Positions 36,750 through 50,040 are shown, counted from the stretch's first letter. The stretch is 64,000 nucleotides of DNA from Coptis chinensis (GCA_015680905.1 CM027377.1:7340501-7404500); one strand, 5' to 3'. The notes: generated from the sequence alone by a model not told the origin. Translations and numbers: made by a program.

Positions 36750-39700
36750 CAAAAACTGTTCCATTAGATGAGTCCAACTATACCATCTGGGCACCTCTCA
36801 TGCGGATGCGGATTGGAGCAAGGGGAAAGCTTGGTTATTTGACTAGCGCAAAGGTTGAACCGCTTATGAATTCGACAGAATATGAAGTTTGGGCAACAGA
36901 TAATGAAAAGGTAAAAAGCTGGCTTATTGATTCTATGGAAATTTCTCTTATGAACCGTTATATTCATCTTCCTACTGCAAAAGAAATTTGGGAGGCTGTG
37001 GAGAAGACCTTCTATGATGACTCTAATGAAACTCAAATTTTTGAATTGAATACGAAGTGTTTTGAAGCGAAACAGAATGGGAGACTTATTTCTTCCTATT
37101 ACAACGAATTGGTGGCTATGTTCCAAGAAATTGATCAGAGGGTGACCTCTCAGAATAACAGTGTTGAAGTTGTAGTCCATATATGAAACGTCCACGATAT
37201 CCAGAATGCGTGTTTATATGTTTGTACGTGGCCTAGATCAGGAGTATGATCAGGTACGTGGAGAGATCTTTCAGAAAGAACCTAAATTTTCCTTGGAACA
37301 AAGCTATGCTTACATTTGTAAGGTACACTCTGAAAAACAGGCTATAGGGCACTCTGTATCAACTGAATCCTCTGTCTTGGCTGTTCATAGCAAGACAACT
37401 CCAGTTTTTTCTAGTCCTCCACGTCATCCTAAAGGTAAATCAAATCCTTGGGCAGATAAAAAATGCGGTGTTTGCAGAGACTTGGGTCATAGCAAGGAGA
37501 CATGTTATGAAGTGATTGGTTATCCTGATTGGTGGGACTTCTCGAAGAGGCCACGAAAGAATTTAAGCAAGGCCGCCATTGCTAATGTTGTGAATGGAGA
37601 GAATGCTTCCGCTAATGACGCACAATCAAGTATGAATGGTAAGGTTATTTCGAATAATACATGGATAATTGATTCAGGTGCATCGACCATATGACAAATG
37701 ACCCTAACCTTGTGAAAAGTCTTAGACTTTCACCTCGGGCCTCTTTGTTTCTCTCACTGGCGATGGTACTCCAACTCCGGTTAGCAGAGAAGGGTCTATT
37801 GAGTTATCTAACACCCTCCCTCTTGAATCTGTCTTAGTTGTTCCATCCCTTGCTTATAGCCTATTGTTATGCGTTTGTCAAATTATCTTATCTTCGCGCA
37901 TGTCTTTGTGACATTATATCCATCTTTCTGTATTTTTCAGGACATTCTGACTTGATAGATTCTTGGTTATGGTGTTAGAAAGGGGAAACTGTACTACCTG
38001 GACTAGACAAAAACTGGCGAGAAACAAAAGAATTTTCTGGGGCAAGCTAATCAGGTTAATAGGGTCGAGAATGCAAAAGAAGTTGTGTGGTTATGGCATC
38101 GTAGGTTATGTCATCTATCTTTTAGTTATTTGAAGAGGTTGCAATCTCAGTTATTTTCAGTTGTTAGTGAGTCTGAGTTTCATTGTGACATTTGTGAACT
38201 GGCCAAGAGCCACCGTATTTTATATTCACCAAGTATTAATAGATATCATGTTCCTTTTATGAAAATTCATTCTGATGTTTGTGGTCCTGCCAAAGTTTCT
38301 TCATTTTCTAGAGTTAGATATTATGTGACTTTTATTGATGATTGCACTCGTATGACGTGGGTGTCGTTACTGAAAAACAAAAGTGATGTATATAGGATGT
38401 TTACTAATTTTTACAAAATGGTGGCGACGCAGTATCAACAATCTATCATGGTCTTTCAGTCTGATAATGGTGGAGAATTTGTGAATGGCCTAATGTCTAA
38501 ATTTTGCAAAAGAATTGAAATTCGTCATCAAACCTCCAATTCTGGTACCCCAAACAAAATGGTTTAGCCGAACGGAAGAACATGCAGTTGTTGGAGGTTG
38601 TTCGTGCTTCCTTGTTTGGCATGAATGTACCTCGATCCTATTGGGGTGAAGCAGTGAAATCAGCAGCCTATATTATCAACCGTACTCCCTCACGGGTAAT
38701 TAAGTTCCAGAATCCTTATCAGAAATTCCATACACTTTTGTCCATCCCATCTATGCCTAACTTGGAGCCTCGGGTGTTTGGATGTACAACTTATGTTCAT
38801 ATCCCACAACCAGAACAAAATAAACTTGATCCTCGTGCGAAGAAGTGTATTTTTGTGGGTTATGCTGAGTTTCAGAAGGGGTATAGGTGTTATGATCCGA
38901 TTAATGTCAAGATGTATATATTTCTTGATGTCTCATTCCATGAATCAGACCTGTATTACTCAGAGAGAATTTCCCAGTCTTCCGCCCGGGGAGAGGCGGT
39001 GAAAAGGAATCCCGATGTCTTTGAAGAATTGGAACACTTGGAGGAACGATTTGAAGTTCCTGAAGCAGAAATTGATCCTGTAACAGTAGAGACAGAAGCA
39101 CATGATCCGGATGTATCTGAAACTGTAGTATATGACATTTCCCCTTCTATATCAATAACTGAAGATCTTGATCAGAATGTTCCGCCTCAGGTACCTCCTA
39201 TAACTTTTAATGAGTCTATTGGGGTAGAAAGTCTTGAACCTTGACAATCACAAAGAGCTAGTAAGGGAGTTCCTAAGAAACAATATGAACCAGACATCAA
39301 AGCCAATGTTAAATACCCTATAGCTAACTCTATACCTAACCATAGCCTTTCTGAAATCCATGTACTTGTCATAAATCAATTGACTACTGTATCTATTCCT
39401 AGTAACGTGCAGAATGCTTTGAAAGATTCAAAATGGAATAAAGCAATGAATGAAGAATTGGAAGCCCTTCAAAAGAATGTAACATGGAAGATAGTTGATA
39501 TGCCTGTTGGAATGAAATTAAACTGTTGGATGTCGTTGGGTGTTTATTGTGAAGTTTGATGCAGATGGAACTATTGATAGATATAAGGCGAGATTGGTTG
39601 CCAAGGGATACACACGGCGTTATGGAATTGATTACGATGAGACTTTTGCACCTGTAGCAAAAATCAATACAGTCCAGATTTTAATTTCACTTGCAGCAAA

Positions 39701-40938
39701 TAGAGATTGGTCCTTGCACCAGCTTGATGTGAAGAATGCATTCCTGAATGGGAACTTGGAGGAGGAAGTATACATGGATATGCCTCCAAGTGTGAAGAAC
39801 CATCCCAAAGATGTTGGGAAGGTGTGTAAACTGAATAAGACTTTGTATGGCCTGAAACAGTCTCCAAGAGCTTTGTTTGGAAGACTTACACAGTCAATGA
39901 AAGTTTTTGGGTACAAACAATGAGATTCTGACCATACCTTATTTATCAAACACAAGGATGGTAAGATTACAACTCTAATTGTGTATGTTGATGACATGAT
40001 CGTTACAGGAGATGATCCAAAGGAAATAAATGCATTGCGAAGTATTTGTCGAAGGAATTTGAAATGAAGGATCTAGGACAACTAAAATATTTTAAGGTAT
40101 TGAAGTTGCAAGGTCTAAAAGGGGATTTCACTCTCACGGAAAAGTATGTCCTTGATTTGCTTGCTGAAACCGGGATGTTGGATTGCAAACCAATGGAGAC
40201 ACCCATCAAGATGAATCACGGACTCGCCATTCATTCTAACCAAGTTCCCTCTTGATAAAAGCGGTGTCGGTCTTGTAGGAAGGTTAATCTATCTATCTCA
40301 TACTAGACCTGATATTGCTTATCTTTGTGAGTGTGGTTAGTCAATTTAAATATTGTCCTAGTGAAGAACATATGGATCACGGTCTTTAGATCCCTGAAGT
40401 ATTTGAAAAAGCACACGGCAAAGGTTTACTATTTGGAAAGTATGATGCATTGGATATTGTTGGATACACGGATGCAGATTGGGGTTGGTGATAAAACCCG
40501 ATGAAGCGGTCTACATCGGGATATTTCACTTTTGTCGGTGGAAATCTTGTAATTTGGCGTAGTAAGAAGCGAAAAAGTTGTTGCCAAATTAAGTGCAAAA
40601 TTTGAATTCGAGGTATGGCACGGGGAGTATGTGAATTGTAATGGATCCGTACTGTCTTGGTGGAATTGGGCTTCGAACTTCAAAAGCCTATGGAGTTACA
40701 TTGTGATAATAAAGCCGCCATTCAAATTGCACATAATCCAGTTCAGCATGATAGGACAAAGCATGTGGAGGTTGATCGTCATTTTATTAAAGAAAATATT
40801 GACAGGAAGGTTATTCGTTTTTCGTTTGTAACCTCTGAGGAGCAATTAGCTGATGTTCTTACCAAAGGTGTATCCCACAAGGTGTTTGACAGCTCAGTTG
40901 ACAAGTTGGGCATGATTGACATCTATGCACCAACTTGA
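36750..40938 (+). pseudogene. Copia gag-pol, broken by several stops and frameshifts
   Basis: The gag part (from about 36750) includes SNYTIWAPLM and a CCHC knuckle (CGVC....GH....C, near 37463). The protease motif is IIDSGAS (near 37670). The integrase has an HHCC region near 38085-38215, then SDVCGPAK, SDNGGEF and AERKN for the D,D,E residues. The RT carries KARLVAKGY and YVDDM (near 39990). The RNase H ends with QLADVLTKG (near 40855). Frames change at about 37185, 37690-38080, 38565, 39240-39540, 39920, 40020-40060, 40255 and 40490-40660. It cannot make a functional polyprotein. Confidence 0.9.
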
Positions 40939-40947
40939 GGGGAATAG

Positions 40948-41226
40948 TGTAAGCGGTGATACGCTTTACGTGTATAGAAGCGACACAATTTCGGATATAG
41001 TGTGTATAGGGCACGACTTGCGCCTAAGGCTATCGAGACTCTAGTGATTTGGGCACGACCCGCGCTAGTCTCAAGTGTAAACAGAGTGCGACCCGCGCCC
41101 CGTGTTTCTCAAGCCACTGAATTTTATTGTTTTCTATTTTGTAAACTCTATATAAATAATTGTAATCTCTTTAGAATTCAATCAAGTAAATATACACTGA
41201 ATTGAACTGAATCTTCTGGTTCTACA
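40948..41226 (+). repeat. Copia 3' LTR (279 bp)
   Basis: It starts TGTAAGCGGTG and ends GGTTCTACA, aligning with the 5' LTR through GAGACTC-AGTGATTTGGG, CTCAAGTGTAAACAGAG and the CTATATAAA box. Substitutions between the two LTRs are frequent in the CpG-rich part, as expected after methylation-driven decay. The insertion is not recent. Confidence 0.9.
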
Positions 41227-41340
41227 CTGTACACCTTGTTCACTTGATTTTATTAAAGTAATGCAACCCTTTTGCATTCCTACAAGACATCCTTTATATT
41301 AAGAACAAATACACAGATCTTCGAAGTTCAAATCAATGGA

Positions 41341-43737
41341 CTATGACTTCTGCGCAAGCTGTTGAATATTCGGAACACATGTAGAGCCACTGAAGTAATT
41401 ATTGGCAATGACATTGTTCACTACTTCCGTTGGGTGAAACGCATCATAGAATATTGCTTTCGTCCTGTCAGGGCAAGGAGTTGAATCTGGAACGCACATT
41501 CCATCACCGCGAACTTGACAACATGGAATTGGTATGGTACTGAATCCTGTATAACCACAAATGTAAACAGTTTGAAACGAATTTATGATGCAAATTTTTA
41601 AGAAGGGTTTAATTAATAAATTAAATACATAATATGTTGCAATACCAGCTTCGGATGAATTTTGGTTCAAACCAAATGAATCTCCTTGAGCAAATGTGGA
41701 GCCAGGGAGGAATGTTTGGAGAGCTGTTAGCATGCTAGGAAGCCTAGAATTGAATAAAAGTACTAAATTATTGACATCCTCTACACACGGGGTGGTGGGT
41801 TTGGGATTAGCACTGTTTACTACTCCAGGAACACAACCAAGTCGGCCGATGTTGAACACAACGAATTTCCTAGTTCCCAAGATATACAATCTCTGCATAT
41901 ATATATCGGCATACAAATTGTGAGAAAAGTGGAATTACTATGCATTATTATCCTCTAATCATAACGAAATCTATTAGAAGAAGAATTTTCTGGTCTTTTT
42001 TTAAGCAATTAACGAGAACTCAGCATGTCGATCTGCAGGTGCCAAAACATGTATAGTGCAATAAACTGTATAAAGAACTTATTAAGTAGCATAATAACAC
42101 AGAAGTAATATTAGACAAATGTCCACCCTTACTTGATTTAATCACATGATTCACATCCTTATGTTAACCAAACAACATCATGCCACTTGACCACGCTGTA
42201 AGTTCCTAGCGGCACTAGATTTTAGGTGCAACACTGAGAAATTCCAGTATTGGTGAATCGCGCGTTGCACTAGACTAGAAGACAAAATTCCAGTATTTTC
42301 AGTGCAATTAAATTTTCAGATCTTCCGACTGCTACTTTTATGTTCTCAAATATCATGTTTGATATCCTAAGCAAGAATTAGATAGATCAATATGCATGTT
42401 TCTTTGCAAACAGTAAGGACATTGACTTTCAAGAGGGACGTGAAGCATAAAAATACAAGGATTAAGTCAATTCTAATTTTACTTTTTTTTTTTGTGGATT
42501 TGGAGGATGACTCTAATTTTTCTAATTTTCCATCTAAGTAGAAAAAAATCTTAATTGGGTCATCTAGTGGGGAGTAATACTAATTAACTCAAAAAAATAC
42601 AATCAATTTTTACCTTTAAACGAGATCTAAGACGGTTAACGAGAAGATTTGCAAATTGTTGTGGTGTGAATATCCGGCTACTGCTGTAGCGTGATGGTTG
42701 AAGATAGTTGTTGAGGTAGTCATTATTACCAATTGAAATCGCAAAAATAGACGTCGCCAAGTACTTGGAGCGTTCAGAAGGAAATATAAAGTTCTTGAAT
42801 ACATTAGTTAGTAAGGTGTCTTGGAAGTATCTGATCTGCTCGTCGAAGCTCAAGTTGTCCCCCTACAAAAACCACATAATGAAAACCTTATCGTGTTAAA
42901 ATGCACATGAATTTTTGGATAATAAACTTAAGCAGAAATCATTTTAGCTTCACAGTAGCTTTTGAATTTTATGGATTAGTTTGGGAATGTTCAAAGAGAA
43001 TGCGATGTTCATCGGTCTAGAAGCTGGTATTTAAAATATCAATTGTAGCTCTAAACTGATAATTTGAATACAAATATATATACGTGACAAGTTATATGTC
43101 AACTTTGAAAACTTCTGAGCTAGACACGTTTATTTGCATTCGAAAGATTTATTTCAAAGTTAATTTCCAAACATTAATAAGCTTGGTAGGTGTCATTTTA
43201 AGCGTCTTAGACATAGTTTTGGGCAGTCTCTCACTAATGCAGTTCCAGATTCAGGAAGAATGCCAGCTGCTCCAGATGCGTAATTCAGTCCGGTTGTGAT
43301 GTTGATCTTTTCATTAGCTGAAAGACCCAGATATGCTGGTGGAAGTGGTAGCCCCAACAATTGAGCTGAACACAACAACAATAATTAAGAATATATAGGT
43401 AACAGACTTTACATAACTACATACATAGATAAGCATGTACAAATATTTAATTTATAACTAAGTTCGACGTACCAATAAAATCTGTAAATGTTTTGCCGTT
43501 AGCAAATCGTCCTGTGACGCCGGATGGAAAATCAATACCATATGGTCTGTAATTTGCTTTTGCTTCCGTTCGGAGAAAATTATTGTTCCCAGTGTCGCTA
43601 AGGGAGTCTCCGAAAATATATAATGCTGGTGCAAGAGGACTCTGACACTTAACCATCAAAAGATTAACGAAAAAACTTAAAAACAGAAGAGCCACGGAAT
43701 ATTTCTCGAACATATTTGCCATTTTCTTTGTAAACAT
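41341..43737 (-). CDS. GDSL esterase/lipase, cluster gene 4
   Basis: Five exons: 43737-43473, 43365-43235, 42862-42614, 41892-41646 and 41546-41341. They sum to 1098 nt, an intact 365-residue protein. The start may instead be the in-frame ATG at 43722 (MANMFEK), which aligns better with genes 2 and 3. A hydrophobic signal segment precedes [14 protein letters not shown] (Ser45 from the first ATG). Exon 2 has [15 protein letters not shown], exon 3 [10 protein letters not shown], exon 4 [19 protein letters not shown] and exon 5 FYDAFHPTE. Exon 3 has a five-codon insertion relative to gene 3. A TATA box CTATATATAC (minus strand) lies at about 43762-43771, 25-35 bp before the first ATG, so the leader is short or translation starts at the second ATG. 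Confidence 0.9.
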
Positions 43738-43882
43738 GTTCGATCAACTAAATGAATTCATAGTATATATAGTGATTGGTTAGCTTGGACTAAATCATAC
43801 ACGCACTGATTGGTACTTTGACATCATGAGAGAGACTCGGTTTTAAAGAATATCATTCCGTTCTTAGTCAAAATCAGGGTCC

Positions 43883-44713
43883 GGCTATTGCCAATGACCA
43901 AATTGTTTTTGTCAAGGGCCAGATACATATTTGGCAAAAATACCCTCGCCCTATAATCATAATTCATAAATCCACCATATTCGTCTTTTCCAAACTTTCT
44001 TCTACTTTTATTTTCTTGAAAATTTTAATTCTTCTACAATATCTACTTTACATTAAAAACATTCTCCAATTAAAATTTAAAAATTCTTCATTTTTTCTAT
44101 CTTTAATTACTTTTTTCTAAAAAATTTGAAAATCTATTCGGACCATGAACAATGTATAAACAAGATAACTTCCTAAACTCATATCTTCTTATTGAATAAA
44201 TATTATATAAAATAATTTCTTGTTCTCCTATAAAGTCAATAGTAGTATTTATTTAATCTTGTCATAGCTATATATGTTAGCGGGAAAAACCAATTTTTCT
44301 AGAATTACTTACTTGTAGGTTTTGAAGTTATCTAATTTTATTGGATTTATTTTTCACGCACCATTAAAATAAATATTATTAAGCCGAACTCAATATATAC
44401 TGATTATTCATCATAATTAATTAAAAGTGAATGGGGTGCAACAAAATTTTAACAGATTATTCATTCAAATGAAAAGATGTTAGATATGTATCAATAGAAA
44501 AGAAAATTTATTTTATTGGATTGAATGAGTTGACCGAAAATTCAAGACAAACTTTTTTATACTATCTTCTTCAATTATGTATTTGCAAATATAATAGCTG
44601 TATGAGCCTATGAGGTGAAGTCTTTCCTTTCTAAACTTTTTAAGCTTTAAGGGTATTTTTGCCAAAAATTGTCTTGGCCTTTGGCAAAAGAAATTTAGTC
44701 ATTGGCAATAGTC
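43883..44713. mobile_element. Non-autonomous TIR element with ~64-bp inverted repeats
   Basis: 43883-43946 and 44650-44713 are long, diverged inverted repeats. Shared words are CTATTGCCAATGAC at the outer ends and TTGGCAAAAATACCCT at the inner ends. The 700-bp interior is AT rich and has no ORF. Long terminal repeats suggest a Mutator-like element, but I could not find a convincing 9-bp target duplication. Confidence 0.68.
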
Positions 44714-45243
44714 TCAAATAAAATATTAAAAAAAAGTACTATAAAACTAATTTGACCAACGTTTCTAACTAGTTTTATAATAAGAAATATTACAAAAGTA
44801 TCTATCTACCATATCATCGCGTCATGTACAAAATAGTATTTTGCTCGAGTATGCTCAAAACCGGATGGGCAAGATGTAACTGTTTTGCCATAAATGCTAA
44901 TTTTTAAATGTCGACACATTCTCATAATCTCATTAAATTATGTATGTATACAGAATAAGTCATGCTCTGGGGTGGCGACTGGCTATGGTGTAAAGCATTT
45001 GGAATGGAACAAAATATGAATGATGTTAGGTTTTTTGTTACACGATCAATTCAAAGACTAATGTGGCTATGTCTATTTTTTTGTCATGTTTGTACCATCA
45101 TTCGTCGTTGCCCGTATTATGGGACATTAGGTAATATAACGGAACAACTCTCCATTGGTTGTAAGAGTTGAAATCTTGTGTTTAAATATACATTTTCCAT
45201 TAACAATTCTCAAGTTGTCAAGACTTTAGTAAATGGAAAGAAA
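44714..45243. other. Intergenic, nothing recognised
   Basis: AT-rich sequence between two short inverted-repeat elements. The frame at 44962-45171 has no recognisable similarity. Confidence 0.4.
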
Positions 45244-45740
45244 CAGTGTTTGGATCTCATTTTTTCAAAAAAATATTTTTTCTTAAAAAGTATTTTTTTT
45301 AAAATATATTTATTCCAAAAACAGTTTTTGAATAAACATATTTAGTTGTGATTTTTTTTTAAAACTCTTTTTATCAAACCAACAGATTTCGCATGATATT
45401 TTTCGAAATATTTTGACATATTGTGGTATTTAGTACTAATACATCCCGATTTTTTTAAAATATTACGGCATATCGTGGCATTTAGTAATAATACATCCGG
45501 GTAGTGAATTTGCCTTGAGGTGCCCAAAGTGATAAACCACAAAAAACACAGTTTTTTGTCACAAAAATCAAGTTTTACCTAATTATTACAAAACACTTTT
45601 TTTGGACCAATAAATGTTTTTTGGAAGAAAAACTATTTTTTAGAAAAATATAGACCAAACACATTTGTTTTTATTTTCAAAAAATGATTTTTCACTAATA
45701 AACATTTATTGGCAATAAATAAATAGGATCCAAACACATG
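45244..45740. mobile_element. Candidate MITE with GTGTTTGGATC termini
   Basis: The left end CAGTGTTTGGATCTCAT (45244) pairs with the right end GGATCCAAACACATG (45726-45740), as inverted repeats enclosing A/T-rich foldback sequence. GTGTTTGGATC-type ends are common in plant MITEs. No clear target duplication was found. Confidence 0.45.
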
Positions 45741-45921
45741 TGTCGACATCCCGCATTGTTATGCAATAAATAACTATCTTTATTTAAAAAAAAAAATGTG
45801 TTTTGTACTCCAATTTTGAATGATGTAGATGCACAAACTCTATTTTTGCACCAGTAAGAGTGTAAGACACAATAAATGGAATGAATTCATAATTTTAGAC
45901 GAATTAAGTTTGTTGGACGAT

Positions 45922-46500
45922 TGTCAACACCCCAACTTTCTATGTTTGTTAATGGATTTGCTGATGTAGAGGTTTGGTGTTTACTGGACAACGATATGAT
46001 GATTTGTGTGATAGAAAATGGTTGCACTCTTTTTGGGATAAGAGTTGCCTACGTATCAAGTTTCTTGGGGTAAACTTGAATCGAGCCTTACGTAGTTCAT
46101 CTCTCTTTACTTATAGATGTTTGAACTGACTTTCCTTATATGCTCCAGGCCATTGTGAAGTGTAGATCCACCTTGCGTGCTATCTTGATGATTAAATCAT
46201 TACTCACGGTGTTACAAAGTAAATGACTTCTTGATTGTTTGAGTTAAGCGAGCTCGGGATTATTTAGATGATTTGCTTCCATATATGGTACATGGCCGAT
46301 GGTGGGGCGACCTGGGTTCGAGTCGTTGATGCGTTCGATAGAGTGGTACAAGGCGATGGAAAAGCGACACGGTGTATGGACCGCGTGTCTTGTAGTCGCG
46401 AGCGGAAGGTACTTACACAACCCCTTTATCACGATTCGTTAGTTGGGCGGTTTGTGATGTAAAAATGAAGGGAAAAATAAAGTTTTTGAAAACACGTGTC
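45922..46500. repeat. Possible LTR of the Ty3/gypsy element
   Basis: It starts TGTCAACACCCCAAC. It contains TTGCCTACGTATC ... TTACGTAGTTC, which from memory recurs in plant Ty3/gypsy LTRs. Its place beyond the accessory ORF and pol remnant fits the 3' LTR of a minus-strand element. The matching LTR would be outside the window, and the inner edge is not defined. A PBS-like TGGTATCAGGTGC at 46770 instead would fit a plus-strand element, so orientation is not settled. Confidence 0.35.
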
Positions 46501-46828
46501 AGACAACTGGTAGGTTTAATTTGCTTTTGAAAAATGTGCGGGAACTGTTAGGTTGGATTCGTGGGCCCGAAATCACGGTGATTTGTGGGCGAGTAATGAT
46601 TGTGTTATGTGGGAACATGAAACGTTTTGTATTCTCTCAAGGTTTTGGCAGCTGAGGGGTTTTGACGTGTTAAGGTGTTTCACTTCCTCATTTCTTCAAT
46701 CTAGGAAAGAGCATAGCGAAAGAAAGAAAGAAGGAAAAGAAAAGAAAAGAAAAACTTTTCTAATCTTTGGTATCAGGTGCGCCTTTTGATCTTGCAAAAT
46801 TTGATCTTTTGTTTATTTTGAACTCGTA

Positions 46829-49190
46829 ATGTCTGCTACCAGTGATAGTTTAAGTAGGGAAGTTGAGGTTGATCAGTGGAGAGAGAAAACTTTGAGTGGA
46901 GATGATGTTGAAGTTAGGGTTCGTAGTGGAGATAGGGCTTCCTCGTCTTCTTCAATGGAAATGAGGGCGGAGGAGGTGGGGCCTAGGTTGCTTTATACTA
47001 ATCTGAAGGAGGAGTTCGGTTGGGTGAATGCCGACCTGGCCATATACAACCTAGGTGGAGAGGGGAGGTTGTATAATGATGACTATGTCCCTCCGGATGG
47101 AGGAGTGGTGGTTTGTTATGGGCAGTTGAAGGCTGGGATGAGGTTGTCATTTTCCCGTCTTACTGTTGAGGTTTTGAACTATTGTGGAAAAAGCCTCATA
47201 TCGGTCGTAAAGGGAATAGTTGGAGGGTTTTTCATGTGTTGGATTTGTTGAATGAGCAGGGTTATAATATCCGCTTAGGAGAAGTGTTGGAGCATTTCTC
47301 TGTGAAGAGATCGGTTGCACTGAATTTTAGTTTGCAGGTCGTAAGGGGGAAGTCATCTTTAATTGTGGAGGTGAGTAAGGAGGACTGGGGGCGTAGGCTT
47401 TTGTTGGTTGTGGGTAATTACACCCCCCCTAGGTGTGAGCTGAGTACCCACTCTGTAAAATGGGTTGGTAGGTAGTTATTTTGTAGGTCGTATGCAAGTA
47501 TTGTACTTGATAGGTTGTACGTTCTGATGTTTTTGTGTCCTTTTGTGCAGAGGTTTCCATTCGAGGTCGTCCTGAGCTTAACATTGTAGAGAAGTTTGCT
47601 TGTTTAAGTTGGGAGGAGAAACGAGCTATCTTGGGGGAGGTTTCTCACTACTTTAAGAAGCGTAGAGGGGAGAAGATCAACCGGAAGAAGGTGGAGCAAA
47701 AGAAGAGGGCTCGTAAGCTCGTTTTTTACATCTCTGATTCTAGCTCGGACGGTGAGATGGAGAGGGAGAGCCAAAGGAAGGCACCTGTTTCTAGAGTGAG
47801 AATGGCTGGAGGGGCTGCTGATAGCCGTTCTGCTTTAGTGAGGACGTCTGGAGGAGCTGCAGAAAATCGTTCTACATCGAAACGCTCCGAGGTGGATGAT
47901 GTTGAACGTTCTGCATCCAAACGCTCTGAAGTGGGTGATGTTGAATGTTCGGCATCGAAACTCTCTGAAGTAGGTGATGGTGAACGTTCTAGTCATGGTG
48001 GTGGGAGTGTTGTTGGTAATGGTGATGCTCCCACTCAGTTCCGGAGGCCTAATTTGAAAAGGCGCTTTGAAGTGGTTGAGACAGAGGGGTCGAAGAAGTC
48101 CCGAGCTGAGTCTGAGGAACAATCTAGTACTGGTGGAGATCGCTCTTCTGCAAGTCGGGCTCCATTGAAGAGGATGGATCTAAAGGAACTTGTTGTTGAT
48201 GTGGGGGTTGTTGATACTTTCGGCAAAGAAGAAGGCTAGTGAGAATGAGCAAGTTGCCCAGAAGTTGAAGGGATCAGGGAGTGCGGCCCCACGTGACAAG
48301 AAAGTCTTGATGACGCTCGGATGGGCTTGTCACCTATGAGGACCCAAATGAGTAGGTTGAGTAAGTTTGTGAAGAATGGGGATTGTAGTTTCAAGAACTA
48401 TTTAGTTCTTTGGAGGGTTCTTTGGAGAACGGTGCCTGGATGGAGATAGACATAAGTTGGAGATCAGGAAGGACTTGGGATGAATATTAAAGATATGGAT
48501 CGCTCCACATTAGCTTTGTAAGTGCCTCTTGGCCCTGGGTATTGTCTTGTTTTCCATTTTTACTGCTTTGTGATTTATTTTGTTTGTTGCCAGGTCCTGG
48601 CTATGTATAGGAAGCTGAAAGAGATGGTTCTTATCTCCGACCTATACAAGAAGGAATTGGATGCTGCCAAGGAGGCCTATGACAAGCTGCTTGCTGTTCA
48701 AGAGGTGGAGTGAGCTGAAATATCTGGGCTGAGGTCGCAGGTTGGAGATCTTGCTGGGAAGGTGGCGTTGTTGCAACCGTCTCTTGATGCTTCAAAAGTG
48801 GAGGTGCAAAACTGGATTGGTGAGTGTAGGAAGGCGCAGGTTGTTGCTGAAAGGGATCAGAAGGAATATAATGACCTGGTCAACTTGGTAGAGAGCAGTG
48901 ATACTTACATTCTGGTGGACGACCTATTGGAGTTAGAACGTAAGTATAAAACCCTAAAGAGGTCGGTTGAAAGTGGGGCTGCAACAGTAGTTGTGGAAAG
49001 TACTGTTGCAAATGCTAGTATACAACCAGATCTACCATCCGACTTTGCTACTGCTCCAGCCATTCAGCCAACTGAGGAGGTCTCCGTAGAAATTGTGAAT
49101 GTGAGTGGTGATTCAAATGGGGGCCCTATTGGTGAAGAGAGTGGCCCACTGGAGCCTTTGAATGTGGAGAATCTTCCCTGTGTCCTCTGA
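46829..49190 (+). pseudogene. Transposon ORF resembling 'putative gypsy-type transposon' (Transposase_28-like), decayed
   Basis: Frames 46829-47190, 47190-47474, about 47551-48239 and 48594-49190 join into one protein-like sequence. It includes PPDGGVVVCYGQLKAGMRLS, then NSWRVFHVLDLL, ELNIVEKFACLSWEEKRAIL, a Ser/Glu-rich linker and a long C-terminal coiled coil (about 48600-49000). The first block resembles, from memory, the plant gypsy-type transposon family PF04195. Likely introns are 47475-47550 and about 48519-48593 (GT-AG). A frame change near 47190-47220, a frame loss near 48236 and an in-frame TGA at 48712-48714 disable it. It lies 3' of, and antisense to, the minus-strand gypsy pol, the position of the antisense accessory ORFs known in Tat-lineage elements. 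Confidence 0.6.
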
Positions 49191-50040
49191 CTGTGCCTTT
49201 TCTCTCTTTGCTCTTGATGTGTTTGAATGATGATGAACTATGTTTTCTCACTTGCTTTGGTTGATACTGATAATTGATACTGATAACTTTGATTTTTTGA
49301 TGATGGGGGTATGGTGCTGAGGTTATTTTCTCAGGATAACCTGGGGGCCTCTAGTATCCAACCAAATTTTGTAAGTAGTAAAGTATTTAAATTACTTACT
49401 TGTTCTGTCTTGATGTTGTCTTTGAATTTTTCGTGGATGTGATTGCTTTTATTGTTGTTTGATTTGTTGTATAACGACCTGTACTGCATAGTGGTAGTCC
49501 TGATGACTTGTTGTACTATGGTAGATCGTTTAATGTCCTGCACGACCTGGTTAGATGATCGTAGCTTTCACCTAGTCGCATTTTGTGCGTTTGATTGGTC
49601 GTTCCTTTTGGGGAACTCGATTGTCGATAACTAGCCTTTGATTGGTAGTTCTGATTGAGCCAAGCTTAACCACGTTCAAAAGCCTTAAGTTGACTATGGG
49701 TTCTTTTGGGGTCCCATATGTTTGGATTTGGCCCGATAATTAAGTGGAATTCTGATTGAATCATGCTTTAACCCCAGCCATCGCGTTGGTGTTAAGTTGA
49801 TTTAGGGTCCTTTTAGGGGACCTTAGGTTGGATTGATTGATAATTTACCACTGCGTGGTAATTGCAGTTGAATCGTTCTTGACTCCGTCTTTGATGTACG
49901 ACCTGACATTGTGGTGTCCTAGGTCGGGTTGCGCAGTGTGAGATGCATGGTACTTTATGTAATGCACAAGATGACATTTGTACTCGAAATGTTGATGAAA
50001 TTTTATTCATATTGACTGATACATCTGAAAAAATTTATTG
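49191..50040. other. Non-coding gypsy interior
   Basis: The sequence lies between the plus-strand accessory ORF and the 3' end of pol. I found no domain. A loosely repeated motif is present (WTTGGGTCC-like words near 49680-49830). Confidence 0.4.

Larger units (their letters stand above)
36213..41226 (+). mobile_element. Ty1/copia LTR retrotransposon, full length but decayed
   Basis: The boundaries are complete. The direct 5-bp target duplication CTGTA is at 36208-36212 and 41227-41231, and both LTRs run TG...CA, ending GGTTCTACA. A primer binding site TGGTATCGGAGCC (initiator Met tRNA type) directly follows the 5' LTR, and a purine tract TTGAGGGGAATAG directly precedes the 3' LTR. Domain order gag, protease, integrase, RT, RNase H is the copia order. 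It sits between GDSL genes 3 and 4 in the opposite orientation, and its 3' LTR ends about 115 bp from the stop codon of gene 4. Confidence 0.93.

Noticed and set aside
36764..37195. 143-codon antisense ORF in copia gag
   Set aside because: Shadow of the gag frame.
46285..46345. tRNA-like A and B box words (TGGCCGATGG and GGTTCGAGTC)
   Set aside because: The spacing between them is too short for a tRNA and no cloverleaf stems can be drawn.
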